Below, piece by piece: positions 17,801-25,641 of a stretch of DNA of 26,157 bases. This DNA comes from a virus: positions 1-26,157 of IMG/VR virus record IMGVR_UViG_3300034068_000044, one strand, 5' to 3'. The notes under the pieces were generated by a model. It did no database searches and was not told the DNA's origin. It worked only from the letters and a program-made list of their open reading frames with translations. Each line of letters starts with the position of its first letter. The first letter of the stretch is position 1. The position numbers were made by a program, and so were the translations under genes.

Positions 17801-20800
17801 AGTTGGAACAAATAAGAATAAAAACTCAGAGGCAGTTAACAGGACCATGGAGTTGTTGGCTGCAAGAAAAGAGCTTTCTTCATCTCAAAATAGAAGAGAG
17901 ATATACCGTTCAAAAATTCAAGATATTAATGCAGAGCTTGCTATTATAGGAGAGACTAAAAATACGCTTCCTGTAGACAAGGCTATTGACTTAAGTACTA
18001 TTATTGGGACTACTAGGCAGGGTACCTCTCAGTATTCTATAGATGGCAGAAGGTTTACAAAAGAGCAGTTTATTGAAAAGGTAAAAGCCCTGCCTGACGA
18101 GCAACTTAACAGAGTAGTATTGGGCGTAAAGAACGACCCTGAAACAGGTAAAATAATAAAACAAAGATACAATGCCATTCAAAAGCAAGCAGCAGGTCAA
18201 GTACCTGTACAGTCAGAAACCGGAGTTAGCCAAGAAGTGGTCGAAGGAGAACCCCAAGCAGAACCTCAAGTCCTTACCAAAGAAGGTGTCCAAGAAGAAG
18301 TAGATGTAGATGTGGAAAGCAAGATAAATAAAATGCTTAGCATAGACGAAAGCGACTACGATTTAGTTGACGAAGATGGCAGACCTGACACATTTGAAGA
18401 AGACCGTTTATCGAAAGACCAAAATGTAGAAATTACAAATAAGGGGGCTACTGTCTTTGTTAAAAAAGAAGACAACAATGAAATGTATTTATACGGATTA
18501 GCAAGCGAAAATAAAAATAAAGGAGAAGCTTCCGAGCTTTTAGACAAAATAATTTCCGTTGCAGATAAAATGGGATATGCAATAAAACTTGAGGCAATGG
18601 CTGAATCAGGTGGGCTTTCCCAAGAAGAATTGATAAGTTTTTATAAAAATAAAGGCTTTGAGTTTGATGGCATAACCGGAACTAGAAAAGCAAAAGCAGG
18701 TCAACAAGGTACTACTGATGTTGGACAAGCAGGGACAGCTCCAACCGCTCCCGTTCGGACTGAAGGAAGCGTAGCCAACCCTGCATTGAAAGATGTAAAA
18801 AGCACAAAGAGAGCATTGGATGAAATGTTTAATTCAAGACCTGCATATGCTTTGTATAAATTAGTAAAAAATAAGTTTGCCCGTGCAGCATTAAAAGGAG
18901 TTACGTTTGACTTAGCTAATGCAAATGAAAATAGAATTACTGCAGAAGCATATCACCAAGCAAAGAAAAATGGTAAAAATCCCGAATTAGTCAAAGCGGT
19001 AGAAGAATTATTTGGCAAACAACAAGCACAAGAATCAGAACAACAAACAACAGAAAGCGTATTAGACAAGCCTATAGAAGAGGTGTCTGTTGAGGATATA
19101 ATAGCTGAGCTGAACCGTATTAAAAATCCATTGTCGAGTGCTGATATATCAGTAGCAGAATTAAATTCTGACGGAGAGATTCTTGATTTCATAAGAAGAG
19201 CGTATGCAGTGTTGAAGTTCTTATACCCCAAAGCAACGTTTGAAGTTTATAATACCACCAAAGAATACGAAGCAGCAGGAGGGAGAAGAAATTCAAGAGG
19301 AGAGGCAATGATGAATGAAAATGGGGAGCATAGGATATTACTAAACTTAGAGGTAATAAAGGAACAAGGCTCTGCAAAGACAGCCTTTCATGAAGTTATT
19401 CATCCAATAGTATATGATGCTTTTGGAGCGAGCCCTGAAAAGCTAATCCCTATATGGAATGAGCTTTTCAGAACAATGAGGAACGTGAAGGGAATGGAAC
19501 GAGTTTTTAGTCATGTTAGCCGTTACCCTACCAATGAAATAGCCGTAGAAGGTATTACAGAAACAATAACACAAATTGCTGCCGGGAACATTGATTTAAG
19601 CTCAGTGCCGAAATCACAAGCAAACAAATTTATTGAGTTAATAAATAAACTTTTTGAAGCATTAAAAATTGATTTTAGAATAAATTCAATCAATGATTTC
19701 TCAGAAGTATCTAAAAAAGTAAAACAAGCTTTTGAGACTTCTAATGCAGAATCATTAAAGGGTATTATCAAAGGAGGAAAGAACATTGATAATTACTACA
19801 AAAACTTAAAAAATAGGGACGCAAATCCTGAGGCAATAGAAAAGCTTCAAAAACTACTTCAAGAAAAATTAAAAATAGAAGTCGAATCCGGAAGATTAAA
19901 GCAAGATAATGCCAACAAGATTCTAAAGGATAATAACATTGCAGCAGAAGAATCGTTAACAACTAAAAATAAAGAAAATGAAAAAGTACAATCCGAACGA
20001 ACAGGAGACGGAGCAGGACGGGATATTGGCAGGAAAATTACGCCTCTTGAAGGCACGCCATCAGTCTCGGGCTTTAACGGACCGGACGAACAGCTTGTTG
20101 CCGTTGCCGAAAAATATGCAGCAGAAAACGGAATCGACCTCAAAAGACAATCAGAATATGTCGAAGTAGATGAGGAAAGAGCAACACGAATAGCTGATGC
20201 TTATGAGCAAATGGCTAACGACCCTCAAAATCCAAAAGTAAAAGAAGCCTATCAAGAGTTAATCAAACAAACAATGGCGCAGTATCAGGCATTAGTTGAT
20301 GCAGGATATAAGTTTTGGTTTATGGACTTGAATATACCAAGCAATGCTGAGTATGCAGAATCTCCATATAATGCTATGCGTGATTTGAGGCAAAACAAAA
20401 CCATGGGAGTATTCCCAACTGTTGATGGATTTGGCACAAGCGACCTTGATGTAAGCAACAATCCTTTATTAGAAGACACAGGTCTTAGATGGTCTGTAGG
20501 AGGCGTAGATGGAGAAAGAACGATTCCTGTATTAGCAAATGATTTGTTCAGGGCAGTTCACGATGCTTTTGGTCACGGATTAGAAGGCTCAGGATTTAGG
20601 GCAAGAGGAGAAGAGAATGCTTGGCAGGCTCACGTAAGATTATTTACAGGACCGGCAGTAGGAGCTATTACGAGTGAAACAAGAGGTCAAAACTCTTGGG
20701 TAAACTTTGGTCCTAACGGAGAATCTAATAGAACTGCAAGTACAGAAGACACTGTTTTTGCAGACCAAAAAACAGGTCTTATGCCTGATTGGACTTGGAC

Positions 20801-23800
20801 AGAAGGTCGTGCAGGAGATATGAAGACGGAACAAGAAGCTAAGCCTACAACAGAACAGATTGGTGTAAAAGAATTAATGACTGCTGATACTAAGACTCCC
20901 ACAACACTTAACAAGGTTCTTGATTTATTAAATAAAGCAGAGGAAAGTATTGATAAGTTTGGAAAAGAAACAGCAGGTGTAAACATAGCACTTCCATTAG
21001 CGAAGGTTATTATAAAGGCAATCAAGGCTTTAGTAAAAACAGGTATAACTCTTCAAGAAGCTATCAGAATAGTAGCAGAGAAAAATAAAGTAACTGAGCA
21101 GGATATTATCGAAAGCATTGAGATTCTTACTCAGGAACTAAATGAAACAAACCTGCCCGGCTATGACAGGATGATGGGAGAGGTTAATGGCATTATCTCT
21201 AAGTCACAAAAGCGTGGTGTTCCATTTAACACTATCATGAATAATGCTATGGAGTACGTGAAGAAGTCTAAGGTGTATGAAAACGCTACAGACATTCAGC
21301 GTGAGTCTTTGGTTCGTGAAATAAGAAAATTGTTTGGTAAGCGCGAGAAGGCTGCTCCATCAGTAAGTAAGGTATTAGGTGAGACTAAAACAAAAGTAAC
21401 TGTTGATGAGATGGCTGCTCTCAAGTCTCAGATAAAACTTGAGGCAAGGGCTGCAAGAGAAGCTAAGCTAGACCTTAATGGAAAGAGAAGGATGCTCAGT
21501 GATGCTGTTCGTAAGATGGCATCTACCGGAAAAATCCCTGCAAAAAAAGTAGCGGCAATTATAAACAAGATAGGGAAGTTAAATCTTGACAGCTACAAAT
21601 CTGTACAAGCATTTATAGACTATGCAGGCAAGGTGTTTGCCGATGCTGAATATGCAGATAAGCTAAGCACAGCTAAGTCTACTAAATCTGAAATATCAAG
21701 CCTTTCAAGAAACAAAGAAAAAAATGCTAACCTTAGAGATTTAGCAAGGGAGTTTATTAAAATAGACCCATCATTGGTTGAAGACATAGATGCATACAAC
21801 GAAATGGCATCTCTGATAAAAGAGTCACTGAAGGGGTCAAAGATTGTTGGTAAGAAAGTAAACTTTGCTGAGATTGCAAATATCGAAAAAGCTACAGAGT
21901 ATATCAAAGAAACAATGAATGCTCAGAGAGAAGCGCTTCAAAAAATTGCTTCTGATGAGATCCAAGAATTGATGGGTGTTGACCCTGATGACTTTACTTA
22001 TGAAGAGCTATTAAGCCTTCTTCAAAAGGATGAGCCAATTACAAAATACAATGAGAGCATAATCCGTAATTTAATATCTAAAATGTTTGACATCAACTCT
22101 TCAATAATTAAGAGCATGATTAGAACAGGTGTGGATGCTTTTACCGGAGACCCTGTTGATTTTACAAAGTCTCAGGTCGATATTATCACTCGGTTTATGG
22201 ACATGAATTTAGATAGACTTAGTGCAAAAGAAGCTTTGCAAACGGTTGATGCATTAGCAAATTTTATTCAAAATAAGTCTACAGCAAAAATGGAATCAGT
22301 TCTTGCTGATTACCAAGGGAAAGTAAATGCAGAAGCTATTTTAAAGAAAGGAATATTTGCTGTACCATTAAGAAAAATGTTTTCAAAAGATTTTGGTAGA
22401 TTATTAGCTGAACAAACAACTAACCTTGGACCTTTATTTACAAGACTATTTAAAGGAGTTCAACGTGGAGGTCTTGTTGAAGAATATATGGGAGTTACAA
22501 AACTAACAAATTCAAAAGCGTTAGCAGAGACAGAGGCAAATAATATTGCCAATGACTATGTAAAACAATTTTATAACAAAAAAGCCAATGGCGAAATATT
22601 CAATACTGAGTTAAATAATATAGAAAGAGGGATGGCTTCTTTTATGCTTAGAAATGTTATTGGTACTGATACTGAAATGCAAGAAGAATTTGATAGAAGA
22701 AAAAGGCTTATTGCTGAATCAATTGATGTTTTAAGAGAAGGCACTGAAATTGAACAGAAAAAAGCCGAGTTGTATAGCAAAGTTTTTGACAAAATTGTTT
22801 CAGAGTCTACAAACATTCAGGATATTAAAGATAAAACAGATGTTGTTAATTTAGATGCTGTTAATTTTTGGGTGGAACAGTGGTCTAATAAGTACGATGA
22901 GATGGCTGATGTGTCTTTAAATGTTTATAATAGAGTTTTAGGTAAAGACATCAACTACAACCCTGATAAATTTGTTAGACTTACTCGAGAGTCAGGAGAT
23001 GTTGAATTATCTAACAACGAGTCTGCATTCCATAATAATAATGGTACTATATACAAGAAAGAGTCTTCAGGATTAATGACTGCAGTTAAGCCTAAGACTT
23101 TGCCTAAAAACACTAAGAATGGTGAAGTATCTAGGTACATTGATTTGTCATTTGATAAGAACAATGCAAACTCTATGTATGACGCTCTTGTTGATATTAA
23201 AACTGCTGCATCGATAAGACAAATAGAATCGTTTTTAAATTCTTCTTCTTTTAATAAAATTATTGGAACTCCTGAAGATGCAAAAATTCTTAAAGAACGC
23301 ATTCAGCTTTACGTGTCTAATATAAGAAATAAAAATCCTTATTCAAGTACAGATGAATTATCTAAGACAATACGTAGATTAAATAAAATAGCAGCAATTG
23401 GAGTAGGTCAAGCATTAGGAGGTGTAACTCAGCCTCTGAAGCAGGTTATACCTGTGGCAATAAACACTCTTATCAATGCCGGAAGTTTAGACTTAGGAGC
23501 TGTTTTTAATTCTTCTAAAAATAACTTTATATCAAACTCAGGATATGCAATTGCAAACAGAGGAGTTGAGTCTCAAGCTCTAATCGATTCTATAAACAGA
23601 ATTATTGAAGAAGCAGCTAATTCAAATGGAGCAAAAGCATTGAGATTAATTGAAGAGGCAAATCAAAAGTGGTTAAAGGTTTTCTTGGTTAAACCTGATG
23701 TGTTTATTGCAAGAGCATCTTGGCTATCTTACTATGAACAGTCTTTAAAAAAACAAGGTATAGACACAAAAGGAATAGACTATGATTCTCATGTTGTAAA

Positions 23801-25037
23801 TGAACAAGCCGGTAATTACGCTCAGAGAATGGTTGACAGACAACAAAATATTTCTGATGCAGACCAAGCCGGAAAGTTATTTGCAGACAAGAATGATATT
23901 AAACAAGTGTTTATAAAAATGCTTATGCCTTTTGCAAGTTTTAGAATGAACCAAGCAACAAGGTTATCCAACGACCTTTCTACTATTGGGTATTGGAATG
24001 TATCAACAACTGAAGACAAGATAATAGCAGCAAGGTCTTTAGCAGGATTTGCAGCAGAGATGGCTACGTTTAAAGTTATTTCCGGTTACATTTCTATACT
24101 ATTAGGTACATTAACAAAGATGATAATGGGTAGAGAAGAAGAAGAAGAGGAATATGAAAAAAGAAAAAAGAATATAATTAAAGGTCAATTAACAGGAACC
24201 GTTACAGATATATTTTCTCCAATTCCATTATTAGATAAGCCTATTCAGGGGCTGACATACTATAGTCTTGATAAAATTCAAGATATGTTGAATACTCCTG
24301 AAGACTCTAAGTTTAATATTTATAATGTTAAACAAGAAGAATTTATAAGAAGCCTTGGTCTGTTTGGTATTGCTGCAGACAGGGCAAATCAATTGGCTGA
24401 AATAGTGTATCTTTCTCAAACAGGTCAGTTCAAAGATAATTACGGGAACGATAAATATATAAGCCAAAAAGATCAATCTTTTATGGCTAAACTTATTGGT
24501 CCGTCAGTATTATCAAATTTTGGTCTTGCACCTTCTGAAGTTAGTAGCGTTATCAGGATGGCAATAAATGATGCTAAAAAGAAATCATCATCAAAAGTGG
24601 GAGGAAAATCTGAAGAAGATTTATTGCTAGACAAAAAGGATAAAGAGGCTACGGCAGAAAATAAAATAAAGAAAGAGGAGAAAACACAGAAAAAAATAAA
24701 AGCATTAGAACAAATAAAAAAAGAGTTAATAAATTCTGACGAAAGTATAACGAATGAGATACAAAGACAGATAGACGAACTATCGATGTCTCCTGAGCAG
24801 AAGAAGGCGTATGATGAGGATGAGAAAAATAGGGAGGCAAAACGATTAAAAGAAGAAGAGTATGATGCTTTGCTTCAGGGGTATGAGAACCAAACCGAAA
24901 TGAAAAATGCAGACAAGGATTTGTGGGAAAAGACATTCGGACCTGAATCTCCTTATTCAAAAGAGAACTACGCAGAAAGAATGATTAAGCGTATGCTTGA
25001 GAAGAAGATGTACCCTAAGAAAAAAGGTTGGGATTAA
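14883..25037 (+). CDS. Giant internal virion/polyvalent protein
   Basis: A 3384-residue protein, the last of the late operon, where T7-like phages code the ejected gp16. In order: two short helical repeats (LLYKRAKSEGYTKSVDEF / LMFSYAKENGYQKDENSF, residues 7-60); a Pro/Ser-rich linker (64-150); a small beta module with GRLNPDGTEST...YAMPTLFPKD (335-415); helical stretches; a Gly/Ala-rich membrane-like segment (715-775); a GNAT-like domain (1150-1266); a HExxH peptidase-like domain (1403-1620); a His/Glu-rich domain (1721-1979); long Lys/Glu helices (2100-2900); a hydrophobic region (3057-3085); and a charged coiled-coil tail (3240-3384). Such multi-domain polyvalent proteins are thought to be packaged and injected with DNA, delivering several effectors. 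I see no DxDGD-type RNA polymerase motif and no transglycosylase. The start is the ATG after AATTTTAAAGAAA. The stop overlaps the convergent gene's stop. Confidence 0.75.
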   Translation: MDEKAIDLLYKRAKSEGYTKSVDEFVVLLHNNDKAFNLMFSYAKENGYQKDENSFAELVGKKKSAAQPIPKSVFPVIPTIPTATESSAAVGSSASPKQPKPKSAFPVQPNIPSAPAASAPASPKKTGPVRSLVPISPEVGSSVSPKESKFNVEEFLKSTKQQPQKISSDNLVLPKFYDPVTDSKNIAETAKRKAENARLLNIQKIKDAQKKKEEDARIKAAAIGIVKTPEFQSKLTIVDDKLIDQDEDAVVTRMNREFGRYGFTFEKTGIGDAMIVRSFDGKHTLDVDLDPFKKSTEIEEASNLRKFLTSYAQEDFKIKDEDFLSQAYKAQNLRKVGRLNPDGTESTVKMTSFEQDGKFYAMPTLFPKDPNNYNTSPSTWDELSFDKALKVARERGELFQFKTDQEAKDFAKGSWKDVSTRDVEADKFYKSRGLDYISEKKRYDKYKELDDIIDFVEGNNEEGREGLKKTNPELFINGRLREDAEEYIKEIKNQRDALEPVVKDYGFFDDAKSEVARMDWDAKLAEREKEIVGQAIKINNEAKAIEYELDAKSIETFGIPAKDLLKYKNTDPNMQAEFDVITKEYYSVQQTQKEAATKFEVAKTYFDAKADKQINGELKENLRGFWNSTYDAYSQGLIGEQLLSFTMPGGKDVSSFADRKEAAEYIAKQYADMYNTESRAMARWRNTRGFQEGLGVIADDPAEFLSTWVATSVSQILPYGWKIIAGSTATGAGVGAAIGAPVGGVGAIPGLITGAGYGFRSGMAITNLAAEYTGAIMSAVESNGYNPMDPESLAEALGKKEIWDEGKNIGLTRGIPIAVVDMLSAGLAGRIFKPASALASRTKKIALGAAERLVIDPVAEGTGELFAQGAEIITGTGRKSIGWKEIAEETMGGLGNNTINWGMNTYKDLRDKNNIDIANSFTNIANISSESASDEKITTWVDNMLQLKKIDADVAQRINENVGLRREARELLEVGTNKNKNSEAVNRTMELLAARKELSSSQNRREIYRSKIQDINAELAIIGETKNTLPVDKAIDLSTIIGTTRQGTSQYSIDGRRFTKEQFIEKVKALPDEQLNRVVLGVKNDPETGKIIKQRYNAIQKQAAGQVPVQSETGVSQEVVEGEPQAEPQVLTKEGVQEEVDVDVESKINKMLSIDESDYDLVDEDGRPDTFEEDRLSKDQNVEITNKGATVFVKKEDNNEMYLYGLASENKNKGEASELLDKIISVADKMGYAIKLEAMAESGGLSQEELISFYKNKGFEFDGITGTRKAKAGQQGTTDVGQAGTAPTAPVRTEGSVANPALKDVKSTKRALDEMFNSRPAYALYKLVKNKFARAALKGVTFDLANANENRITAEAYHQAKKNGKNPELVKAVEELFGKQQAQESEQQTTESVLDKPIEEVSVEDIIAELNRIKNPLSSADISVAELNSDGEILDFIRRAYAVLKFLYPKATFEVYNTTKEYEAAGGRRNSRGEAMMNENGEHRILLNLEVIKEQGSAKTAFHEVIHPIVYDAFGASPEKLIPIWNELFRTMRNVKGMERVFSHVSRYPTNEIAVEGITETITQIAAGNIDLSSVPKSQANKFIELINKLFEALKIDFRINSINDFSEVSKKVKQAFETSNAESLKGIIKGGKNIDNYYKNLKNRDANPEAIEKLQKLLQEKLKIEVESGRLKQDNANKILKDNNIAAEESLTTKNKENEKVQSERTGDGAGRDIGRKITPLEGTPSVSGFNGPDEQLVAVAEKYAAENGIDLKRQSEYVEVDEERATRIADAYEQMANDPQNPKVKEAYQELIKQTMAQYQALVDAGYKFWFMDLNIPSNAEYAESPYNAMRDLRQNKTMGVFPTVDGFGTSDLDVSNNPLLEDTGLRWSVGGVDGERTIPVLANDLFRAVHDAFGHGLEGSGFRARGEENAWQAHVRLFTGPAVGAITSETRGQNSWVNFGPNGESNRTASTEDTVFADQKTGLMPDWTWTEGRAGDMKTEQEAKPTTEQIGVKELMTADTKTPTTLNKVLDLLNKAEESIDKFGKETAGVNIALPLAKVIIKAIKALVKTGITLQEAIRIVAEKNKVTEQDIIESIEILTQELNETNLPGYDRMMGEVNGIISKSQKRGVPFNTIMNNAMEYVKKSKVYENATDIQRESLVREIRKLFGKREKAAPSVSKVLGETKTKVTVDEMAALKSQIKLEARAAREAKLDLNGKRRMLSDAVRKMASTGKIPAKKVAAIINKIGKLNLDSYKSVQAFIDYAGKVFADAEYADKLSTAKSTKSEISSLSRNKEKNANLRDLAREFIKIDPSLVEDIDAYNEMASLIKESLKGSKIVGKKVNFAEIANIEKATEYIKETMNAQREALQKIASDEIQELMGVDPDDFTYEELLSLLQKDEPITKYNESIIRNLISKMFDINSSIIKSMIRTGVDAFTGDPVDFTKSQVDIITRFMDMNLDRLSAKEALQTVDALANFIQNKSTAKMESVLADYQGKVNAEAILKKGIFAVPLRKMFSKDFGRLLAEQTTNLGPLFTRLFKGVQRGGLVEEYMGVTKLTNSKALAETEANNIANDYVKQFYNKKANGEIFNTELNNIERGMASFMLRNVIGTDTEMQEEFDRRKRLIAESIDVLREGTEIEQKKAELYSKVFDKIVSESTNIQDIKDKTDVVNLDAVNFWVEQWSNKYDEMADVSLNVYNRVLGKDINYNPDKFVRLTRESGDVELSNNESAFHNNNGTIYKKESSGLMTAVKPKTLPKNTKNGEVSRYIDLSFDKNNANSMYDALVDIKTAASIRQIESFLNSSSFNKIIGTPEDAKILKERIQLYVSNIRNKNPYSSTDELSKTIRRLNKIAAIGVGQALGGVTQPLKQVIPVAINTLINAGSLDLGAVFNSSKNNFISNSGYAIANRGVESQALIDSINRIIEEAANSNGAKALRLIEEANQKWLKVFLVKPDVFIARASWLSYYEQSLKKQGIDTKGIDYDSHVVNEQAGNYAQRMVDRQQNISDADQAGKLFADKNDIKQVFIKMLMPFASFRMNQATRLSNDLSTIGYWNVSTTEDKIIAARSLAGFAAEMATFKVISGYISILLGTLTKMIMGREEEEEEYEKRKKNIIKGQLTGTVTDIFSPIPLLDKPIQGLTYYSLDKIQDMLNTPEDSKFNIYNVKQEEFIRSLGLFGIAADRANQLAEIVYLSQTGQFKDNYGNDKYISQKDQSFMAKLIGPSVLSNFGLAPSEVSSVIRMAINDAKKKSSSKVGGKSEEDLLLDKKDKEATAENKIKKEEKTQKKIKALEQIKKELINSDESITNEIQRQIDELSMSPEQKKAYDEDEKNREAKRLKEEEYDALLQGYENQTEMKNADKDLWEKTFGPESPYSKENYAERMIKRMLEKKMYPKKKGWD
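15070..15330 (+). repeat. Pro/Ser-rich linker with internal DNA repeats
   Basis: It codes for residues 64-150 of the giant protein. At DNA level a 21-base unit at 15090-15110 recurs at 15183-15203 with two changes. A 24-base unit at 15150-15173 recurs at 15297-15320 with one change, and its second half also appears at 15237-15254. The stretch is visibly more GC-rich than the flanks and reads as PKSVFP..P..P repeats with SSASPK/SSVSPK units. It is likely a flexible, recombination-prone linker between the N-terminal repeats and the rest. Confidence 0.65.
17025..17210 (+). other. Gly/Ala-rich membrane-like segment of giant protein
   Basis: Residues 715-775 contain GAGVGAAIGAPVGGVGAIPGLITGAGYG and adjacent hydrophobic stretches (QILPYGWKIIAGSTATGAG, GMAITNLAAEYTGAIMSAV). 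This glycine-zipper pattern is common in proteins that cross or fuse with membranes. In an ejected internal protein it is a candidate for crossing the host envelope. Confidence 0.55.
18330..18680 (+). other. GNAT-like domain within giant protein
   Basis: Residues 1150-1266 contain a beta hairpin (VEITNKGATVFVKKEDNNEMYLYGLAS), the acetyl-CoA loop and helix ENKNKGEASELLDKIISVADKMGY (from E1209; KNKGEA fits the R/QxxGxG/A motif loosely), and a C-terminal SFYKNKGFEF that matches GNAT motif B. The domain is flanked by acidic, Gln-rich linkers. The substrate is unknown. Confidence 0.6.
19089..19742 (+). other. HExxH metallopeptidase-like domain within giant protein
   Basis: Residues 1403-1620. HEVIHP (H1503, E1504, H1507) follows a beta-strand-like RILLNLE, as in gluzincins. 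About 45 residues later NEIAVEGITE (E1552, E1556, E1560) supplies a candidate third zinc ligand. Zincin domains with this spacing are known in phage polyvalent proteins. It could act on host proteins after ejection or process the giant protein itself. Confidence 0.62.
20043..20820 (+). other. His/Glu-rich conserved domain of unknown function in giant protein
   Basis: Residues 1721-1979. The core holds DLFRAVHDAFGHG (H1893, D1894, H1898), GEENAWQAHVRLF (E1910, E1911, W1914, H1917) and ETRGQNSWVNFGP (E1932 to P1944), then DWTWTEGR. I recognise this combination as recurring in large polyvalent phage proteins but cannot name a function. The spacing HDxxxH...EExxxxxH is compatible with a metal site. 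Confidence 0.6.
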
Positions 25038-25450
25038 GTAAATCTAACGTACTTTAAGCTTTTCTGCTTGTCGTAGTAAGCCATCATCTCACTATCATTA
25101 AAGGAATCATCTCTTGGGGCACGACCACCCCACTTGATGGTTCCTGCTAGCTTGTGGGTCTTGCCATAGATTATACCGTCCTCGCAGCACCATATTATTA
25201 CTGAGGGAATCCTCTTGTCAATAAGCTTTACTATTTTCTTTGCAGAGATAGGTAACGGGTAAGCGTTCCTCATTGTCCTTATCCTGCCCTTCACCTCAGC
25301 GTAGGCGATAAGGTTGTTGTCCTTGTCGAATATTTTAAAGTCGACATCAAAAGGGTCAAGCTTTTGGTATGATCCTCCGAATGTTTTTACGAAAACCTCA
25401 ATTGCTTTCTTCTCTCTTATGAGGTCCTGCTCTGTTTCAAAAATCATCAT
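25034..25450 (-). CDS. PD-(D/E)XK-superfamily nuclease-like protein
   Basis: A 138-residue protein. An N-terminal helix with E13/E18 leads into FDVDFKIFDKDNNLIAYAEVKGR, where D37 and E52-V-K54 form the D...ExK signature of the PD-(D/E)XK nuclease fold. The strands around SVIIWCCEDGIIYGK and a Gly/Arg-rich WGGRAPRDD follow, as in small VRR-NUC/Holliday-resolvase-like phage nucleases. It probably acts in phage DNA metabolism (recombination, repair or host DNA degradation). Two adjacent ATG codons (25450 and 25447) are possible starts. The 5' end overlaps the preceding small gene by 14 bases, so coupled translation is likely. Its stop overlaps the stop of the giant late gene. Confidence 0.62.
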   Translation of the reverse strand: MMIFETEQDLIREKKAIEVFVKTFGGSYQKLDPFDVDFKIFDKDNNLIAYAEVKGRIRTMRNAYPLPISAKKIVKLIDKRIPSVIIWCCEDGIIYGKTHKLAGTIKWGGRAPRDDSFNDSEMMAYYDKQKSLKYVRFT

Positions 25451-25631
25451 CCTTAATTGATTTAAGGGTGAACCTCAATTCCATGACAAGCGTCCGTATA
25501 GTTACCTCTGCATCTTCAAAATCCCGGTCAACAATATTCTCGTATATTGAAGAGAGGGCTACATGATATTCTGTTAGCCTTAACAAAATTCTCATAGCCC
25601 TCTCTTGTTCAATCTTTTTATTGTCGTCCAT
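25437..25631 (-). CDS. Small helical protein of unknown function
   Basis: A 64-residue charged protein (MDDNKKIEQERAMRILL...) predicted to form two or three helices, with no recognisable domain. It is sandwiched between the DnaA-like gene (10-base gap) and the nuclease-like gene (14-base overlap) on the same strand. Tight packing makes it likely to be real. I cannot assign a function. Confidence 0.55.
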   Translation of the reverse strand: MDDNKKIEQERAMRILLRLTEYHVALSSIYENIVDRDFEDAEVTIRTLVMELRFTLKSIKDDDF

Positions 25632-25641
25632 TGTTTATGCT

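Noticed and set aside
14883-25037. Virion RNA polymerase in the giant protein, as in crAss-like or N4-like phages
   Set aside because: I found no DxDGD-type catalytic motif or related signature in the 3384 residues, so the call is not supported.
14883-25037. Lytic transglycosylase or lysozyme domain in the giant protein
   Set aside because: No convincing catalytic motif was seen near the N-terminus, where T7 gp16 carries one.
25037-25110. Terminator between the convergent operons
   Set aside because: No inverted repeat followed by a T-run (or preceded by an A-run for the other strand) is visible.
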